Assembly: GCA_009193035.1 (NCBI GenBank)
Contig: SWDT01000005.1
Coordinates: 496,001 to 560,000, forward strand
Reading direction: 5' to 3'
Source: Halicephalobus mephisto
Taxonomy: Eukaryota; Nematoda; Chromadorea; Rhabditida; Panagrolaimidae
DNA: 64,000 bases
Both the position numbers and the translations under genes were made by a program. Positions 35,131-46,440 of this stretch are shown one piece after another; position 1 is the first letter of the stretch; the number at the start of each line of letters is the position of its first letter. The notes beneath the pieces were generated by a model, which saw nothing but the letters and a program-made list of their open reading frames with translations, was not told the origin of the DNA and made no database searches.

Positions 35131-35591
35131 CTAATTTAAAAATAAAAATAAAATATATGATAGTTGATTCCTTAGGACATTTGCTTTCTGATTTTTTAAA
35201 AATAACTTTACTTTTTAGATTTTTTTATTTTTAAAATATCCCAAAACGTTATTTTTGATAAAAAAACGAATTTGAAAAATTTCGAAACCTTACTCGTCGT
35301 TAAGGGCAAAGTGCCCCAGGGAACCGACTCATACATCTTCTAAAATCCAAAATTTCGTTCCTGTTTTTGATTTTTATCCGATAAAATCTCCAAAATACTT
35401 TTTATTGAATATGAAAGTTAAGCAGGATCAGTCATTTCTGTCTACAATATCGATTCATGGGGCTTGTTTGTCTAGCGTGGATCGCATTTGCCTCTTATCG
35501 GGTCCAATTTGTTTCATTTTTGATGACTCAACTATTTAGATAAATTTATTCTTAAGAAATGAGAAACAAAAACTAGAATGATTTCACAGCC

Positions 35592-38500
35592 ATGTCTGGG
35601 AACGAGCCCCCTCTGTCCCCCACGGAGGTCCGCGCGGCTAGGATCAACGACACCACAGACACCCTCACCAAGGCCATCCAAAAACGTCTTTTCAACAATT
35701 ACAAACGATTTGCTTATATCATCATCGTTGGAACTGTAAGTTTCTAAAATATTCATATTTTTTATATCATTATGAAAGAGATTTACGGAGTCTATACTTC
35801 TTCTACTGGGCGGGACCAGATGTAGATAGTAACGAATCGCAGCCAAAATATATAAAAACGCCAAGTTTTATCTCCTGCAAAATTGATAATAATAATTACA
35901 AGTTTTCCCACTCGCATTTTTTTCTTTCGTTGCGAGACCCTTCTTTCTCCGTTTTTCCTCTTTTACGTAGGCGCGAACACGTATTCGTTTGCCTTTCTCT
36001 TTTCCTATTCCTCTTTTTACCTTCGACTCCATCGACATATCTGGTTTGTATAAAAACGAAAAAATTATGTTTTTATAAATCATCAATAATAATTATTATA
36101 TATAAAAACGAAAAAAATCATTTATTTTTATATATTTAATATATTTAAATCTGCAAAAACGAAAAAAATTATATGTATTTTTATGTATCATCGATATAAG
36201 TAGTATATATAAAAAAGGAAGAAAATATGTATTTTTCATAATTAGTACATATAAAAATGAAGAAATTGTATTTTTGTGTGAATTGAGCACTAGATAAGAG
36301 ACTCAATTCGGATAATCAATTTTATCGATTTTGAGCATTAAATTTTACACCTTTTTGGACCAGGCTAAGGGACTTAATTATGGAAGATATAAGTGGAAGA
36401 GGATCCTCCGAATGTCCTTGAAAAGCCCTAGAGTAGTCTAAAAAGACCCAAACTAAGAATGCATATATACAAGGATATTACTGAATACTTTGGAAAAGTT
36501 TAGATCAGTCTGACAAAACTTGTATCATAAGTAAAAAAAGAAATCGAATATTCTACAAGGACCTAAATCAAAAATATCTTCTTTCATAGGATCATTAAGC
36601 GTTTTAGAAAGTTTTATTTTTATTTGGAAGACCTATATCATATACGAAAAAAAAAATCGAATATTTTACAAGGACCTGAACTAGCCTAAAAGACCTAAAT
36701 CAAAAATATCTTCTTTCACAGGATCATTAAGCGTTTTAAAGTTTTATTTTATTTAAGATTTGTATCATAAGTAAAAATAGAAATTGAATATTTTACAAGG
36801 ACCTGAACTAGCCTGAAAAGACCTAAATCAAAAATATCTTCTTTCACAGGATCATTAAGCGTTTTAGAAAGTTTTATTTTATTTAAGATTTGTATCATAA
36901 GTAAAAAAAGAAATTGAATATTCTACAAGAACCTGAACTAGCCTGAAAAGACCTAACTCGGAAAAATTTTCACTTTTGAAAATTGCTTTAAAAATGATTT
37001 TTTTTCAATTTTTACAACTGTTTAACATACATATAAAAATCAATTTTCAGTACTTCCTCGCATTTGGAGAGTACCTGTATCTCCGGCTGACCTCGATCCT
37101 GTTCTCCGACAACGTGGTCTACACCCGGACCTGTGCCAAACACCAGGGAGAGGTCATCGTCAGGGGGTTCTGGCACTACCTCTCGACTCTTATTTGTTTC
37201 ACTTCCGTCGGGATAATCCAACTTGTTTGTTTTTTTCTTCTGACCGTATCCAGACACTATATGCACTTCCGGAGAAAATACAAAAATTTCATCAGCATGG
37301 AAGAGAAACTTCAATGTGAACTCATCATCCATATAAAAACCATCATGTACAATACTGCCATTCCGGCTTTTTGTAAGTTTTTGTTAGATCTTGGATAAGG
37401 ACTTCTGATTCATGTGGAAATGAGAAAAAATTACAAAATTGATTTACTAAAGCCAGAAGCACGAGATAAAAAAATTTTAATAATTACTACGTAATCAACT
37501 TACCGTATTTCCTCTAAAATAAATCCTCCTCTTAAAATAAGTCTCCCTTAGGGGGTGATTGAAAAAAATAAACCTCGGGGCTTATTTTAGAGGAAATACA
37601 GTAACTCTCCACCACCCCATGACCGTAAATCTCCCATTTGCCCTCATGGTATTTCCCTTCAGGACCAGTATAGTCCAGATTTCTGTTCAAATGGATATCT
37701 GCACGATCCAGCAGTTTTTTATAGTTATTGAGGATTCAGGATGCCTTATCCCCTGAGGATATTCGATCCCTTGAAGCACTTTACCTTTTGAGATTAGTGG
37801 TAATTTCAAAGTATTGTAGATAAATTTTGTTAGTCATTTGATTGGGGTATTTTAAGGACTGAAAAGACTAGTCTAAAAATATGGGAAATTGAATATAAAG
37901 CTGTCGATCCATCTAGAATTTTTGTCTCACTGACTTGCACTAATTTTGGGATTTTTTACTTTTTAAACTAGTCTTTTTGGTCGCGATTATTATTTTAGAC
38001 TAATCCAGACACAAAAAAGTTATTTAAAAAAAATAAAAGTTAGATTAGTTTTAGAAAATCAGAGACCAAATAAACAGGGGAACACTTTTCACACAATCTT
38101 CTTGTTCCCTGATTTTTTTCTTTTTAAATCAGTTTTTATTAGTTTTAAAATGCCAATCAAGAAAGTGTCAAGATTGATCAAAAGTGAAAAATAAAATTAA
38201 TTTTAGGAAACCAGGGACCAAATATCATAGGGGAACACCTTTCACACAATCTCTTCGTTTCCTGATTTTTATTTTTTCTCTTTTTAGATTATTTTTATTA
38301 TCCCTAAAGTGGCCTAAAATCATTATTAAGAAACCATCAAGATTGATCCAAAAAGTAAAAAATAAATTTTAGAAAATCAGAAACCAAATATCGCAGGGGA
38401 ACACTTTTCACACAATCTCTTTATTCCCCGATTTTTATTTTTCTTCTTTTTAGATTATTTTTATTATCCCCAAAATGCCAATCAAGAAACCAACAAAAAT

Positions 38501-39464
38501 AGCCTAAACAATAAAAATTGCCTTAATCTTCCAAAATCAGAGACCAAATACCGTAGTTTTATCCAGATGATCCTTTTCAGTGGTGTACTCTATGACCAGC
38601 TGCGTCGTATTTACGGGTATATTCTACATGTTCGGATTGAGAGACGAAGTCCCCGACACTCCTTCCAGAATTTTCATCTATTGTTTCGACGCCGTAATGA
38701 TTCTCTACTTTGTCGCATTCCCTCTAATTACTTTCATATATCATCCTGATATTCAATGCAGCATCAAAAAGTAAGGTTTTTCAAAATCACAGAAATTCGT
38801 TCCAGGGTCACTTCGTAAAAATCATTTTTTTAATTTTTAAGTTTTACAGAATGGTTCTAGAACGAATTTTCTAGAAAATTGTTCAAATTGGTCCTGGGAC
38901 GAATTCTGGAAAATTTTGCGAAAAGGTCTCAGAGCGAATTTCAGAAAATTGTTCAAAGTGGTCCTGAGACGAATTTCAGAAAATTGTTCAAATTGGTCCT
39001 GGGATGAATTTTAGAAAATTGTTCAGTGGTCCTGGGACGAATTTTTTTAAAAAATTCTAAAGTAGTTTCAGAGTGAATTCTAGAAAATTTCACGAAATAG
39101 TCCTAGAACTTTTTAGAAGCTAAATTAACTTATAATTTCAATTTTACAATTACTTCGTAAAATTTTTAAAATACTTTTTAAACTTAGAAATTCCTTAAAT
39201 TAAAATCAAAAAATACAAAACTCTCAAAAATTCATAATCACACATTAAATATAAAAAATAATTTAACACCAAAGTACCCTACCCCAAACCTAGGTATCCA
39301 CTCCCATGACTAAAAACACCAATTTTAGATGTTTCTCGGTGCCAGACACGGAACCTGCCCTTGCAAATAATACTTCTGCCGCTCATTTGACTGCCTACAA
39401 GAGTGCCGATGAGGATATCCAGGAGCCGGAGAACCTCCGGGTCAGGATAACCACTACCGTATAG
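35592..39464 (+). CDS. Multi-pass membrane protein, possible serpentine-receptor relative
   Basis: Function not recognised. Exons 35592-35735, 37051-37372, 38581-38770 and 39329-39464 join to 263 aa. ATG 35592 (MSGNEPPLSPTEVRAARIND) directly follows a splice-acceptor-like TTTCACAG, so it may be trans-spliced or have a 5' exon. About four membrane spans are visible: FAYIIIVGTYFLAFGEYLYL, YLSTLICFTSVGIIQLVCFF, VYSMTSCVVFTGIFYMFG and IYCFDAVMILYFVAFPLITF. After YHPDIQCSIKK an apparent stop (AAG TAA) is really a donor AA|GTAAGG: joining to 39329 gives a 50-residue soluble tail ending ENLRVRITTTV. The end TM plus YHPDIQ recalls nematode serpentine receptors, but seven spans are not evident. Exons 1-2 lie between the inverted-repeat arms. 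Confidence 0.72.
35960..36300. repeat. Short ATATATAAAAACGAAAAAA repeats in intron 1
   Basis: ATAAAAACGAAAAAAATCAT-type units recur about six times with variable spacing in the first intron of the membrane-protein gene. Confidence 0.6.
36440..36960. repeat. Four-copy tandem repeat of about 125 bp in intron 1
   Basis: Units contain AAATATCTTCTTTCACAGGA, TCATTAAGCGTTTTAGAAAG and TTGTATCATAAGTAAAAA. Confidence 0.85.
37499..37607. mobile_element. Small MITE-like element with 20-bp inverted ends
   Basis: Left CCGTATTTCCTCTAAAATAA and right TTATTTTAGAGGAAATACAG are near-perfect complements. Total length is about 105 bp, in intron 2 of the membrane-protein gene. Confidence 0.8.
37965..38545 (-). 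repeat. Inverted-repeat right arm
   Basis: Reverse complement of 34,560-35,130, ending just before exon 3 (38581). It includes CCAATCAAGAAAGTGTCAAG against CTTGACACTTTCTTGATTG in the left arm. Differences are scattered point changes. Confidence 0.88.
38835..39115. repeat. Tandem repeat of about 36-60 bp in intron 3
   Basis: Six or so units of TGGTCCTGGGACGAATTTTA with AGAAAATTGTTCAAAT. It lies between exons 3 and 4 of the membrane-protein gene. Confidence 0.8.
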
Positions 39465-39574
39465 TCCAATTTGCACTAAAAATGCGGGCAAAAGAGATCT
39501 CAAATTCAGTTTCATCAAGCTCAATAAGATTCCATAAATAAAAATAACATTCGGAAGTTACAAATGAGATCATT

Positions 39575-41423
39575 TTACACTCCCGGTGGTCCGTCATCAT
39601 TTTCACCTCCTCCAGTTGATCTAGAGGGTCTAGGACTTCTTTCACGACGATGACGACGTTCTCTATCACGATCCTCTTTGTCTTCTTTGTAGCGTTTCCT
39701 ATCACGATCACGCTCAGAATCACGGTCTCGGCTTCGACGTTTCCTTTCATCTCTATCCCGATGAGATCTCGATTCATAGCGATCAGCAGAATCCCGTCTT
39801 CTACGAGACTCACGATCTCGGTCCCTATCACGGTCACGGTCACGATCTCTTCTGTCATCTCGATCTCTATCGCGTCTTCTTCGTCGTCTATCATCATCTC
39901 TGAAATCATTATTAATAAATCATATTATTGTAAAAACCATATACGGAGTTTTTTAAGAAATGGTCTTAAGGCAACTTTCTAGGGATTTTTAAAAATTTAA
40001 GTAAATTAAAATTTTACTTTTATGTGAGTTTCGTAATCTTGTAGTTTTAGTGTTTTAGAACTATTTCCCCTAGATGGATCTAGAAACTTCTAAACCAGGA
40101 TATATAAAACAAAAGCTCTTTCTACCTCCTATGGTTAAGGGTTATATATGAAAGCATTAAAGATATTCAAAAAATGACGATTAACTAGAAAATTCCCCAA
40201 AAAAGTTGTTTAATAAAATAAAAAACCCACGATTCTTCAGAATCTCGTCTTCTATCACGGTCTCTTTCGTGTCTATCACTCGAATAAGAGTAACTTGTAG
40301 TTTCCATCCCAGGAGGAGCATCGATGGATTGTCGACTTGGTCCAACTCCAGGAGGGGCGTCGTCGTGACCATTGGCTGAACCAGATCCCGGGGGTCTCAT
40401 AGACACTCTATTCATTCCTTGAGGGATCAACGGAGGAGGCATCATGGGGTTATAGTACCCCATAGGAGGTCTGTTGAACATTTGCGGAGGAGGCCGAGCC
40501 AGATTCGTCAGATCCGTCGCTGGGAGTCTCACGATGGAAGGGAGAACGTTGAATCCAGGGGGACCGGAGCCAGGTTGGGAGGATTCAGAATTATCCTGTC
40601 CAGGATTCGACGAAGCAGAGAGCATTCCTGGAGGAGGTTTCGTCAAGTCAACAACGATTTTCTCCGGCTGCGGGGCAGTAGGTGCTGTAGCCTGAGCCGG
40701 GGTTCCTCCAGAAGCGAGGTTTACAGTAGGAAGAGTGACAGCTGCAGTCGTTGGTTGACCCAAAACCGTCCGGACGATAGAGGCCTGAGTAGTGGTAGGA
40801 AATCCAACTTTCACAGGGGGTTTATCCAGATTCTGGACCGTGACCAAGTTCCTTCCTCCAGAATTGTACACCGGCATCACGACAGGAATGTGGATTTCCT
40901 TGTTGCCGTGTTTTTCCTTCAATTCGTCCATGATGGCCTTGTTTACCTCCGCTTGGGTCGGGTACTCTAATCTTAGAAGTCTTTGTTTCTCAGCGTATTC
41001 GTTCCAGGTTTCTTCTGTGAATCCGAAATTGAAGTAATCTGCAATGTTGGCTCCAGACTTCAGCCAAGGCTTCTCGTCGAATTCAGAAGGATTAACGTCG
41101 AAGATGTTCTTCCCGTTCACGGTCGGAGTAACGTTGGGGTCTAGTTTTTGTACTTGAAATCCGCGTTTCTGAAAATTTACAATTTTTATATAAAAATTAA
41201 TTTTTCCACAAAATTAAAAACAAACCGGAGGAGGAACATTCGTTTTAATGTCGCCGATCGTGACAACAATGTCCTCGTCATCAGATCCGTTGTCTTCATC
41301 GTTGTCTTCGGCATTTTCATCTTCGTCGTTTTGGGTAGGATCGTCTTCATATTCTGGATTCTGCAGCGGAATATCCTCTACCGTAGGCGCGGTGTAGGCT
41401 TCCTCTGGATCTTCTGCAGACAT
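39575..41423 (-). CDS. FIP1 homologue, CPSF polyadenylation factor subunit
   Basis: Nuclear pre-mRNA 3'-end-processing protein; FIP1 tethers poly(A) polymerase to CPSF and binds U-rich RNA. Exons 41423-41226, 41168-40231 and 39899-39575 give 486 aa. The N-terminus is acidic (MSAEDPEEAYTAPTVEDIP, then long D/E runs). The Fip1 motif FDEKPWLKSGANIADYFNFG with FTEETWNEYAEKQRLLR lies at about residues 96-135. A Pro-rich middle (VDLTKPPPGMLSASS; PPMGYYNPMMPPPLIPQGM) is followed by an Arg/Asp-Arg/Glu-rich domain, as in vertebrate FIP1L1, ending GGGENDDGPPGV. Junctions are CCG|GTTTGT, TC|GTGGGT (phase 2) and acceptors TTTTCAG, GATTTCAG. The gene converges on the membrane-protein gene, with only 110 bp between stops. 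Confidence 0.95.
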
Positions 41424-41509
41424 TACGGAAGCAAAATTATGAAAAAATGAAATAAATTTGCAGAAATAGGGAAATTTCAAAAATATGAAACAAGGGATCA
41501 AAAAAGAAA

Positions 41510-41895
41510 GACCCCGGCGCGTCAATTGGCGACAAGGAACAGTTCGCCAAAATTGTTGGGAAGTAGTTTTGATTTCCTAAATTTGATTCCTGATTTTATA
41601 TATTGTTATTAAATATTTACTTTATTGTAGAAATATAATAAGATAAGAAAATTTAACAAAAAAATTAATTTAAAAATAGAAAATTATGGCGCATCAATTG
41701 GCGACAAGGAATAGTTCGCCAAAATTGTTGGAAAGTAGTTTTGATTCCTGATTTTATATATTGTCATTAAATATTTACTTTATTGTAGAAATATAATAAA
41801 ATAAAAAATAGAAAATTATGGCGCGTCAATTGGCGACAAGGAACAGTTCGCCAAAATTGTTGAAAAGTAGTTTTGATTCCCTAAATTTGGATTTT
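41510..41895. repeat. Three-copy tandem repeat upstream of FIP1
   Basis: Units contain GGCGCGTCAATTGGCGACAA, ACAGTTCGCCAAAATTGTTG and TATTGTAGAAATATAATAA, with spacing about 125-175 bp. A partial copy (CAACAATTGGCGACATT) is at 42,610. It lies in the promoter region of FIP1. Confidence 0.85.
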
Positions 41896-41993
41896 AATAT
41901 TTTAATTTGGTGGATTTTTATAAATTTTTTATTGTGAACATTTAATTACAGAAATGATAGATATTTAAGAAATCTGATGTGAGCTAAAAATTA

Positions 41994-42315
41994 AAAGCGG
42001 TTTTCTGGGAGGATCGAGTACTTTGAAAAAATTAAAATTACAAAGTTGCTCGAATTGCAGTAGAAATTTACAAAATAGATACTAGTAATAAGTAATAACA
42101 CAAACGGAGTTCCATTTTCCGATTTGTCTATTGACACATACCGTACATGTTTCGTGTATTATTTTTACGGAAATATATATTAATAAATCGAAAAATGGAA
42201 TTCCATTTGTGTTATTACTTATCACTAATTCTACTCTGCAAAGTTCTACTACAATCTGAACAACCTTGAAATTTTAGTTTTTCAAATTACTCGGTCCTCC
42301 TAAAAACTGTTTTTA
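41994..42315. repeat. Long fold-back (palindromic) element
   Basis: Arms of about 130 bp pair around a loop near 42,135-42,185. Examples: TAAGTAATAACACAAACGGA (left) against the complement of CCATTTGTGTTATTACTTAT (right), and CTGGGAGGATCGAGTA against TTACTCGGTCCTCCTA. A fold-back transposon or MITE is likely; no coding. Confidence 0.82.
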
Positions 42316-42506
42316 AAATCTTGATTTTCTGAAGTTTTCGATTTTCTGAAATCTTCGATGTTTGATTTCAAACTTTCTGATTCGGATTAGGACCCCTCGA
42401 TTTTCGAATCGAACTAATTCAATTCGAGAGTTGGAAATCCACAGTTCTGGTCTTGACTTAAAACATTGTTGCTATATGTGCTTGTCACTAAGGAAAATAA
42501 AAAAGA

Positions 42507-42605
42507 AGAAGAAGAAGAAGAAGAAGAAGAAGAAGAAGAAGAAGAAGAAAAAGAAGAAGAAGAAGGAAAAAAAGAAGAAGAAGAAGAAGATAAAAAAGAA
42601 GAAGG
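42507..42605 (+). repeat. GAA trinucleotide repeat
   Basis: About 100 bp of near-pure GAA/AAG with A-run interruptions. The poly-Lys and poly-Ser open frames here are artefacts of it. Confidence 0.95.
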
Positions 42606-43287
42606 TCTTGACTCAACAATTGGCGACATTGGATAATTCGCTAAAAACTCCAAAAAAAAACAAAATCGTTCTAATTTCTTAAATTTGATTTTTGAATTGT
42701 TCATTAATTTTTAATTTTTTTGTGATTTAATTAATTTTCTATTTGTTTACGATTGATTATAAATAACCGATATTTGATGTTTTTAAAGTACTTTGTTCCT
42801 TTCTGATCACGTTTTCAAGGCTATCGAAACGATGAAACCAAGGTTATTACAGAAACTGTTATCGCTGTTGGGGCTGGTGTACTAAGAGTCACGAGGTGTC
42901 TTTGGTTTCAGAGTTCAGGATTAAAGATCTCACAGAAACTTCATCGAACAAAAAAAAAACAAAAATCGTCGATAATATTTTTAATTACTTTTAAAAATTC
43001 ATTTTTTTTTGTCAATCATGACGTGGATTTTTTTTCCGATCTATGTGGCCTCAATGTTGGTTAATAAATATTTTTTTCGTCTCCGTCATTTCATCAACCT
43101 CGTGATAGACACGTTTTTTGACTGCAGTTCTTGATAACTGTCATACAACTCTGAATTTGAAGAATTTCCTGTTGGGTCTTTACAATCACTTTTATCACTG
43201 AAATTTGTCCTTTAGTGATTCTAATTAGCCAAGTAATTTATTTTTGGATACTTTTATTTCTTAGTTTTTTTAAAGTAGAGAGTGAGT
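42606..43287. other. Intergenic, nothing recognised
   Basis: Unique sequence with one partial copy of the FIP1-upstream repeat at its left edge. No coding frame. Confidence 0.4.
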
Positions 43288-43361
43288 TTCTTCGGTAGGT
43301 TAGTGGTCAGTGCGCGTGGTTATAGTTCGTGAAAACCCAGGTTCGATTCCCGGCCAAAAAA
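43288..43361 (+). repeat. tRNA-like copy 1 of 3
   Basis: A-box-like GGTAGGTTAGTGGTCAGTGC and B-box GGTTCGATTCCCGGCC at the normal tRNA spacing. The acceptor stem (TTCTTCGG against GGCCAAAAAA) does not pair well, so a degenerate tRNA or SINE head is likely. Confidence 0.6.
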
Positions 43362-43380
43362 TACTTTCTTTGATCGGAAA

Positions 43381-43452
43381 TTCTTGGTAGTGCAATGGTT
43401 AGCGTTCATGACTGCCGTTCATAAGATTCAAGTTCGATTTTCGACCAGAGAA
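43381..43452 (+). repeat. tRNA-like copy 2 of 3
   Basis: GGTAGTGCAATGGTTAGCGT followed by AGTTCGATTTTCGACC. More diverged than copy 1 but with the same box order and spacing. Confidence 0.55.
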
Positions 43453-43471
43453 CCACTTTTTTCCAACAAGG

Positions 43472-43546
43472 AAATTTTTATGGTACTGTGGTCAGTGTAC
43501 GTGATTATTGCTAATAAAGTCTCTGGTTCGATTTTCGGTTTGGCTG
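43472..43546 (+). repeat. tRNA-like copy 3 of 3
   Basis: TGGTACTGTGGTCAGTGTAC followed by GGTTCGATTTTCGG. It completes a head-to-tail array with a period of about 93 bp. Confidence 0.55.
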
Positions 43547-43559
43547 TTCAGTGCTCAGC

Positions 43560-45290
43560 ATTATCAAAATTAGAACTCAGAGTCCGAGGTCGAAATTTGG
43601 ATTTTTCGTGCTAAGACACAATTTGTGAATTTTGTTTGAGTTCAGAACATCCAGATATCAAGTTTTATCAATTTATATAAGATAAAGAATGGATTTTCGA
43701 AATAGAAAAAATTCATGTTTTTTAACGCGAAAAATCCGAATTTCGACCTCGAACTTTGAGATTTCTACGTTATGATAGTTTTTATGGATTTTTTATTTCG
43801 AAAACTTGTTCTTTATCTTATGTAAATTGACAGTTAGAACCTGATATCTGGATATTCTGAATTCAAAAATGACTCATAAATTGTATCTTAACACGAAAAA
43901 TCCGAATTTCGATTTTGAATTCTGAGTTTTAATTTTGATGATACAAAACACAGTACTCCATTTATAAAAATCGGAACTCTGAATTCAAAGTCGAAATTCT
44001 AATTTTTCGTGTTAAAAAACACCTATAAATTTTTTTATTTTAAAAATCAGTTTTATCTAACTTGACAGTTGAAAATTAACTGGATTTTTCTGATTCAAAT
44101 ATAACTTATAAATTGTATCTTAACACGAAAAATTAGAATTTCGATTTTGAATTCTGAGTTTTAATTTTGATAATACAAAACACAGTACTCCATTTATAAA
44201 AATCGGAACTCTGAATTCAAAGTCGAAATTCTAATTTTTCGTGTTAAGACGCAACTTATGAATCATGTTTGAATTAGAATGATCTAGTTAAATTTCAGTT
44301 ATCAATTTAGATGAAACAAATTTTTAAAATAGAAAAGATCCACGAATGTTTCTTGATACAAAAATCCAAACTTCGACCTCGAACTTTGAGTTCCGATTTC
44401 GACAATACAAAGCACAATTTTTGTCAGAATTAAGATCAGAATTGGAATTTGGACTTTTCGCGCTGAAATACGTCTTGTGGATTATTCTTTGATTTGAAAA
44501 ATTCAAACAAGTTTTAGTTATCGATTTAGGTAAAAATACAATTTTCTAGAGGAAAAAACCTGGATGTTGTCTTAGCACGAAAATTTCGAATTTGAACTTT
44601 GACCTTTAACTGCGATAAAAGAATTCTGACATCAGATTCTCGTGACAAGTCCTTTCGTAAGATATGTTTAGAAATCCAAAACGAACTTTGTCCTTGCGCG
44701 GGATAAACGGCGAGATGACGATACTTTGGTCGTTCAGTGTTTCGTACTGTAAAAATCGGAATTCAAAATCGAAATTTAAATTTTTCGTGTTAAAACATGA
44801 TTTATAAGTCATATTGTATTTAAAAAATCCAAATATCCAATTTTATGAACTTAAATAAAAGAATATTTTACAATAAGAAAATCCATAGATGTGTCTTAAC
44901 ACGAAAAATTAGAATTTCGATTTTGAATTTTGACCTTTAACTTTAATTAAGAATTTTGATTTCGAATTTTGACCTTTAACTTTGACTATTAACTTTAATT
45001 AAGGATTTTGACCATTAACTTTGACTTCGAACTCTAGCTTTTAACTTTGATTATGAATTTTGATCTTTTGATAATACGAATTTTGACCATTAACTTTGAC
45101 TTTTAACTTTGATTATGAATTTTGACCATTAACTTTTACTTTGAATTTTGACTATTAACTTTGACTTCGAACTCTAGCTTTTAACTTTGATTATGAATTT
45201 TGACTATTAACTTTAATTAAGAATTTTGACCATTAACTTTGACTTTGAATTTTGACTTCGAACTCTGAACTTTTGATAATACGAAGCACA
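43560..45290. repeat. Large block of a dispersed, partly palindromic repeat
   Basis: Repeated words GAATTCAAAGTCGAAATTCT and its complement, ATTTTTCGTGTTAAGACGCA, and ATCAGTTTTATCTAACTTGA. From 44,930 to 45,260 it collapses to a minisatellite of AACTTTGACTTCGAACTC and ATTAACTTTGATTATGAA units. No gene. Confidence 0.75.
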
Positions 45291-45590
45291 GGGAATTCCC
45301 CATAATGACCGCTGATATAATCAGATTCAAGAATGTACCAGAATGACCAAGAGGTCACCCGACCGGCCAGTCATGCCGCGGTGCAAATGTTTACAATCGA
45401 GTCTGATAGTCAAAAAGTACTTTTTCTCAGGCATCGTTATGTTAATTTTAGTTCTGCAAACAAGAAAAATCGTAATATTCAAAAATTAAAAAGCAATTTT
45501 TTAAATTTTTTAGAAAACTTTAAATTTTGAAAATTTTAATTGAATTTTGGAAAGTTTTATAAGATTCTGAAGAGCTCTAGAGGTTTTTAT
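45291..45590. other. Unique island in the repeat desert
   Basis: About 45,290-45,460 is unique and of normal base composition (GGTCACCCGACCGGCCAGTC). It includes AATGTTTACAA, a forkhead-type core. It could be regulatory; a plus-strand 65-codon frame here is not supported. Confidence 0.3.
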
Positions 45591-46135
45591 AAAGTTTTAG
45601 AAGATTTAAAAATTATTTATAAAATTCTAAAAAATTTGGATTTTTTCATTTTTGAATTTTATAGAAATTTTTAGAAAATTTATTAGTTTTAGATTCCTTT
45701 ACTGGATTCTATAACTTTCTGTAAAAATTCAAAAATCTTCAAAAAATCACAAAAATTTCTCCAAAAGTTTTTAGAAGATTTCAAAATTATTTATAAAATT
45801 CTAAAAAATTTGGATTTTTAAATTTTTGAATTTTATAGAAGTTTTTAGAAAATTTATTAAATATTCAGATTCCTTTACTGAATTCTATAACTTTCTATAA
45901 AAATTCAAAAATCTTCAAAAAACCACAAAAATCTCCAGAAGTTTTTAGAAGATTTCAAAATTATTTATAAAATTCTAAAAAATTTGAATTTTTAAATTTT
46001 TGAATTTTATAGAAGTTTTTAGAAAATTTATTAAATATTCAGATTCCTTTACTGGATTCTAGAATGTTCTATAAAAATTCAAAAATCTTCATAAAATCAC
46101 AAAAATCTCCAAAAGTCATAGTATTCTGAAAAATT
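45590..46135. repeat. Three-copy tandem repeat of about 175 bp
   Basis: Units share AGATTCCTTTACTGGATTCT and TAAAAATTCAAAAATCTTCA. Confidence 0.85.
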
Positions 46136-46249
46136 TCAAAAATTCAGAATTTTTTTATAAAAAATAAATTTAAAAAAAATTTTTTATTTTAAAAAAATTA
46201 AAATAAAAAAATTTTAAAAGTTGAATATTTTTGATTTTTTATTTTTGCA

Positions 46250-46440
46250 AGAATCAAAGTTACGACCACCGACGATGCTTCGGAGTTTTCATATCTTCTT
46301 TGATATCAGAGCAAATTCCCATTTCTTTTCGTTGATTTTCTGACCATTGCCGCGATAAAACTGGCAGACAAGCAATTGACGGGGCGAAAACAGGGCGAGA
46401 TAAACTGAATGAACCCAAAATGTACTCAAATCCGACAATA
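46250..46440. other. Unique island between satellites
   Basis: Normal-composition sequence (CGACCACCGACGATGCTTCG; CAATTGACGGGGCGAAAAC) with no open frame or RNA gene recognised. Confidence 0.3.

Noticed and set aside
39454..41037. Long alternative frames across FIP1
   Set aside because: Shadows of the R/D/E-rich and Pro-rich coding sequence; the FIP1 frame has motif support.
42362..42704. Poly-Lys and poly-Ser frames on the two strands
   Set aside because: Created by the GAA trinucleotide tract.
45380..45400. Forkhead-type site AATGTTTACAA as a regulator of glycerol kinase
   Set aside because: One short motif almost 4 kb upstream occurs often by chance in AT-rich DNA.
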